Shown: positions 60,622-64,000 of the stretch, one piece after another
Position numbering within the stretch: the stretch's first letter is position 1
How the letters are laid out: each line of letters starts with the position of its first letter
From: Thioalkalivibrio paradoxus ARh 1
Lineage (GTDB): Bacteria; Pseudomonadota; Gammaproteobacteria; Ectothiorhodospirales; Ectothiorhodospiraceae
Assembly: GCF_000227685.2 (NCBI RefSeq)
Contig: NZ_CP007029.1
Location: 842,501 to 906,500, forward strand
DNA: 64,000 nt
Direction: 5' to 3'
Notes under the pieces: model-generated
Seen by the model: only the letters and a program-made list of their open reading frames with translations
What the model was told of the DNA's origin: nothing
Databases searched by the model: none
Program-made: the position numbers and the translations under genes

Positions 60622-62403
60622 ATGAATGAAGCCGTCTCTCGCACCAGATCCGCTATCGAAGTCCACGAGGTTGCGTCCGAGTGGGATGTGGTCGTTTGCG
60701 GTGCGGGTGTTGCCGGTCTGACCTTCGCCTTGCAACTGCGCCAGCGGCTTCCCGGGGTCTCGATTGCCGTGGTCGACCGGCTGGAACGGCCGCTGCCCCG
60801 GGCCGCGTTCAAGGTGGGCGAGGCTACCACGGAGGCGGGTGCCTGGTATCTCACCGAGGTCATCGGGATCGGTGACTATCTGGAGCAGCGGCACGTGCGC
60901 AAGCTCGGCCTGCGCATGTACTTCCAGGGCGATACTCCCGGCCACTCGCTCGATGCCCGCCCGGAGATCGGCGTATCGCGGTTCCTGACGCCGTATGCGT
61001 ATTCTGTCGACCGAGGCCGGCTGGAGAACGATCTGAGGGGGTTGCTGGAGGAGCGCGCGATTCACTTGATCGAAGGGGGCAACGTCGCGGACTTCCAGTT
61101 GGCGGCAGATGATGGTGCCTGGCACGAGATCCGGATCGAAAGCAAGACTGGTATGCGGCGGCTGCATGCCCGCTGGCTTGTCGATGGCTCGGGGCGTCGG
61201 GCCTTGTTGCGCCGGCGCATGGGGCTCACGCAGCACAACCCCGGGTATGGCTCGGTCTGGTTTCGGGTCGCCACCGAGATCGACGTTGAGGACTGGGTGG
61301 CGCCAGAATCGGAATCGTGGCACTCACGGGCCGGCAACGGGGCCCGCCGCTATCATGCGACTTGCCATCTCGTGGGACCCGGCTACTGGGTCTGGTTGAT
61401 CGCCCTGCCGGGCGGATACACCAGCATCGGCATTGTCTCGAACGGAAAGGATCATCCCTATACCAGCTTTAACACCCCAGACAAGTGCATGGGCTGGATC
61501 GAGCGCAACGAGCCGCTGCTCGCGGCAGCGCTGCAGGGGCATGAGCTCTGCGACTTCGCCAAGATGCCCAACTACAGCTACGTGACTCGGCAGGCGTTCT
61601 CGGCGTCGCGCTGGGCTTGCATCGGGGAGGCCGCCGCATTCCCCGACCCGTTGTATGGCACCGGTTTCGAAGTGATCGCATTGTCCAACTCGATGACCGT
61701 GAATTTCATCGAGAAGGATTTCCGCGGCACGCCTTGCGCACGCGAAATCGATGCAGCCAACCGCTTCTTCACACAGTATTGTCTCGGGCTTACCGACGCC
61801 ATCCAGTCGTCGTACGACTACTTCGGACATCCGGTTATTGCCACCCTGAAGGTTCTCTGGGACACGCTGGCGGGCTGGCTCTTCAATGCACCGCTGCTGA
61901 CGCATGCGTTGTACGACGACCCCGAAATGCGGTTGCGTCTGCGGGCCGAGACGGGGCGTTTCTATTTTCTCAGCAGACGCCTGCGCAGGCTGATGAACGA
62001 GTGGTCGCGGGCGCAGACGCAGATGGTTCGGCTCGAGTACCTGGATTTCACCCGCCTGCCCTTCTTCCGGGCCGCGCGACAGGCCGGTTTCCGCAAGGAG
62101 ATGGACGCGGCCACGCTGCTTGCCCATCATCGCGATAGCCTCGCCCTGATGGAGCGATTCACCTTGGTCATCTTCCTGCTCGCGCTGGCCGACTGCCGGC
62201 CGGGTTTGCTCGCACGGGTGCCCGACGATCTGCGGCTCAACGCTTGGGCGGTCGGGCTCGACCCCGGGCGCTGGGAAGTCGACGGGCTGCTCGCCCGGGA
62301 CAATCCCCGGCACGACCTCGACGATATGCTGCGCCCGTTGCTCTCGATGATCCGGGCGCCGGTGCTGGATCGCTTCCTCGAGAGCGAAGTGGTGGGAGGC
62401 TGA
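60622..62403 (+). CDS. Halogenase-like FAD flavoprotein, long form (593 aa)
   Basis: The protein has GAGVAG at 27-32, FKVGEATTEAG at 63-73, a Lys at 94 in KLGLRMYF, YSVDRGRLENDL and W-V-W-L-I-A at 256-261, where halogenases have WxWxIP. IGEAAAFPDPLYGTGFEV is the second FAD motif. A helical C-terminal extension of about 200 residues follows (LLAHHRDSLALMERF). Similar long flavoproteins sit in xanthomonadin/aryl-polyene pigment clusters. Whether it halogenates, hydroxylates or only binds is open because the motif Pro is Ala. The AMP-ligase gene follows after 3 bp. Confidence 0.8.
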   Translation: MNEAVSRTRSAIEVHEVASEWDVVVCGAGVAGLTFALQLRQRLPGVSIAVVDRLERPLPRAAFKVGEATTEAGAWYLTEVIGIGDYLEQRHVRKLGLRMYFQGDTPGHSLDARPEIGVSRFLTPYAYSVDRGRLENDLRGLLEERAIHLIEGGNVADFQLAADDGAWHEIRIESKTGMRRLHARWLVDGSGRRALLRRRMGLTQHNPGYGSVWFRVATEIDVEDWVAPESESWHSRAGNGARRYHATCHLVGPGYWVWLIALPGGYTSIGIVSNGKDHPYTSFNTPDKCMGWIERNEPLLAAALQGHELCDFAKMPNYSYVTRQAFSASRWACIGEAAAFPDPLYGTGFEVIALSNSMTVNFIEKDFRGTPCAREIDAANRFFTQYCLGLTDAIQSSYDYFGHPVIATLKVLWDTLAGWLFNAPLLTHALYDDPEMRLRLRAETGRFYFLSRRLRRLMNEWSRAQTQMVRLEYLDFTRLPFFRAARQAGFRKEMDAATLLAHHRDSLALMERFTLVIFLLALADCRPGLLARVPDDLRLNAWAVGLDPGRWEVDGLLARDNPRHDLDDMLRPLLSMIRAPVLDRFLESEVVGG

Positions 62404-62406
62404 ACA

Positions 62407-63891
62407 GTGCTGTTCCACTACATCGCGCACCGAGCCGGTGCCTGGCCTGACGCGACCGCGCTGGTATGCGGGGAGCAGCGGCTAAGCTACGCGGACCTGA
62501 TTGCAGAAGTGCGAAGGGAAGCCGGACGCCTGCGGGGGGCCGGAGTCAGGGAAGGCGATGCGGTCGTGCTGCGGCTGCCGAACGGGCCGGATTTCGTGAT
62601 CGGGTTTCTGGCGCTGTCGGCGCTCGGCGCGTTGGCGATGCCGATGGCCGCAGATGCGACGGCCGACGAGATCCTGCGGTTGGCGCAGGTGCGACCGGTC
62701 AGGCTGGTGCTGACCGAGCACCCGCTTGATTTCGCAGGGTCACTGGTCGCAGACGGACCCCCCCGGTGCCTGGCTCCACACGAACTTCCGGTCGCGCCGC
62801 CGCTGCGGACGGTCAGCGGATCCGACGGACCCTTGCTGTGTCAGCGGTCCTCGGGATCGAGTGGTGAACCGAAAAGCGTGACACGGACCCAGCGCCACTG
62901 CGTCGAAGAATCCAAGATGCTGGCCGCGGCCGCTGGGGTCGGACCCGGCGACGCAACCCTCGCGGCGATTCCTCTGTGCCATGCTCATGGGCTGGGCAAC
63001 TGCCTGCTGCTGGCGCTGTGCAACGGGGCCCGGCTCGTCATTCTGCCGCCTCGGGTGATGCCGGGAAACAACCGGGAGGTACCTCTGCCTCTGCGTCGCA
63101 AGGAGCTGCTGAACCTGGTGCTTGGGGAACGTATCACCATCCTGCCAGGTGTACCGGCACTGTTCTCGCTCCTGTGCGATGCGGCAATGCGGGGTAGTCC
63201 GGAACACTCGCTGCGGCTTTGTTTTACCGCAGGCAGCCCGCTGGCGCGCGATATCCACGATCGTTTCGTCGCCGGTTTCGGCGTTGCGTTGCGGCAATTG
63301 TATGGTTCGACCGAGACCGGCGCGGTTGCGATCAACCTGGCGGTCGAGGCCGGAGACAACTGGGAGTCGGTGGGCCAGCCGTTGCCCGGTTGCGAAGTCC
63401 GCATCGGTGGGTGTACGGAAGGCGAGGCCGACGGCGAGATTGCGCTGCGCAGTCCGGCGATGGCCACGGGCTACGCCGACCACCCGGTGCTTACCCGCGA
63501 ACGCTTCGTCGACGGCTGGTTTCTACCCGGGGATATGGCGCGGCGCGATGCCCATGGCGACGTCCGCATCCTGGGGCGGCTGCGTCCGTTCATCGTCAGT
63601 GCGGGCCACAAGGTCGACCCTGCCGAGGTGGAGGCCGTGCTGTGCGAGCACGCCGCCATCGACGAGGCTGTCGTCGTCGGTACTCCCCATGCCAGTGCCG
63701 GTGAGCTTGTGCGGGCGTTCGTGGCGGGTGCTGTTCGCGTTCCCGAGCAGGAACTGGTCCGCCATTGTCGCGAGCGGCTCTCTCCGTATAAGGTGCCACG
63801 CCGGATCCATGTCCTGGACGCGCTACCCCGTACCGCTCTTGGTAAGGTTTCCACGGACATGTTGCTAAAAATGCAAGGGATGGATTTATGA
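62407..63891 (+). CDS. AMP-dependent aryl/acyl ligase (aryl-polyene starter type)
   Basis: The 494-residue ANL enzyme has A3 RSSGSSGEPKSVT at 147-159, IPLCHAHGLGNCLLLALCNGARLVIL, LRQLYGSTETGAVAIN, WFLPGDMARRDAHGDVRILGR, SAGHKVDPAEVEAVL and LPRTALGKV with the catalytic Lys. The HAHGLGN motif occurs in aryl-polyene and xanthomonadin ligases and aryl-CoA-type enzymes. It likely activates the hydroxybenzoate made by the lyase and loads the adjacent carrier. GTG start; its stop overlaps the carrier gene by 4 bases. Confidence 0.87.
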   Translation: MLFHYIAHRAGAWPDATALVCGEQRLSYADLIAEVRREAGRLRGAGVREGDAVVLRLPNGPDFVIGFLALSALGALAMPMAADATADEILRLAQVRPVRLVLTEHPLDFAGSLVADGPPRCLAPHELPVAPPLRTVSGSDGPLLCQRSSGSSGEPKSVTRTQRHCVEESKMLAAAAGVGPGDATLAAIPLCHAHGLGNCLLLALCNGARLVILPPRVMPGNNREVPLPLRRKELLNLVLGERITILPGVPALFSLLCDAAMRGSPEHSLRLCFTAGSPLARDIHDRFVAGFGVALRQLYGSTETGAVAINLAVEAGDNWESVGQPLPGCEVRIGGCTEGEADGEIALRSPAMATGYADHPVLTRERFVDGWFLPGDMARRDAHGDVRILGRLRPFIVSAGHKVDPAEVEAVLCEHAAIDEAVVVGTPHASAGELVRAFVAGAVRVPEQELVRHCRERLSPYKVPRRIHVLDALPRTALGKVSTDMLLKMQGMDL

Positions 63892-64000
63892 CCCACGACA
63901 CGATTCGTGAAAAGGTCCGCTCGGCCGTGGCCAAGGTGATGGAGACCGGTGTGTCGGATCTCGACGACGCTGCTGATCTGTATATCGATTCCGTGGCGAC
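63888..64000 (+). CDS. Acyl carrier protein, 5' part cut by window edge
   Basis: The first 37 codons read MTHDTIREKVRSAVAKVMET, then DLDDAADLYIDSVA. DSV holds the phosphopantetheine Ser at residue 35. The gene continues beyond base 64000. It is coupled to the ligase by ATGA and should carry the starter or the growing polyene. Confidence 0.85.
   Translation, partial: MTHDTIREKVRSAVAKVMETGVSDLDDAADLYIDSVA

Noticed and set aside
1-64000. tRNA, rRNA or origin sequences
   Set aside because: None was recognised on reading both strands; short RNAs could be missed without a covariance search.

Overview
This is about 64 kb of high-GC DNA that reads as a chromosomal segment of a halo-alkaliphilic, chemolithotrophic gammaproteobacterium, most likely Ectothiorhodospiraceae close to Thioalkalivibrio. 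The reasons are gene content (multi-subunit Mrp/Mnh cation/proton antiporter next to a P-type cation ATPase, fused siroheme synthase, NarXL-like two-component pair, CFA-synthase/DUF1365/flavoprotein trio, halogenated-polyene type pigment genes) and the codon and base style. No rRNA, tRNA or CRISPR array was recognised.

1-10.5 kb is a damaged accessory region. An Uma2-type nuclease tail is followed by a 335-bp perfect direct repeat (407-741 and 9417-9751) carrying the 3' end of a di-heme peroxidase gene. Between the copies lie a BBE-type flavin oxidoreductase gene split by a group II intron, an IS3-family element inserted at the intron's 3' edge, a cupin gene, two small genes with duplicated promoter-leader modules containing (AAGGAT)n-type repeats, and an IS91-family transposase gene killed by one in-frame stop. 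The intact di-heme peroxidase gene follows.

10.8-44 kb is mostly core genome: a RecJ-like DHH exonuclease, a Prx6-type peroxiredoxin, a Sel1 protein, glutaredoxin, cysG with a coupled LexA-fold protein, a NarX/NarL-like pair, a lone trpB, the FAD-oxidoreductase/DUF1365/CFA-synthase operon divergent from a DUF3429 gene and folE, a Tyr/Pro/Gly-rich exported repeat protein, a seven-gene Mrp antiporter operon with an unusual split of MrpA, a P-type ATPase, TauE/SafE, DUF302, a GATase/DUF924 pair, a RhlE-type helicase and small conserved proteins.

44-52.5 kb is a surface-polysaccharide block: a lipoprotein with a 9-bp tandem repeat over its start codon, a broken phosphotransferase gene, a family-2 glycosyltransferase, two sulfotransferases, an O-antigen-ligase/polymerase-like protein and a flippase. 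It suggests a sulfated glycan.

50.7-64 kb holds the most interesting system. A leftward, tightly coupled operon encodes an LpxL-like acyltransferase, an acyl-CoA-dehydrogenase-like oxidase, a stand-alone adenylation enzyme, a carrier protein and a WxWxIP flavin halogenase. That is the set known to convert proline into halogenated pyrrolyl-carrier protein (PltE/F/L/A logic). A DUF3179 protein and two methyltransferases follow. Diverging from it, a rightward operon (chorismate-lyase-like enzyme, a second halogenase-like flavoprotein, a second AMP ligase, an acyl carrier protein cut by the window edge) looks like the start of an aryl-polyene/xanthomonadin-type pigment cluster. Together they suggest a halogenated, methylated polyene or pyrrole-capped pigment attached to or resident in the envelope. 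Thioalkalivibrio is reported (from memory) to make yellow polyene pigments called natronochrome and chloronatronochrome, so the locus is a candidate for those or for a new relative.
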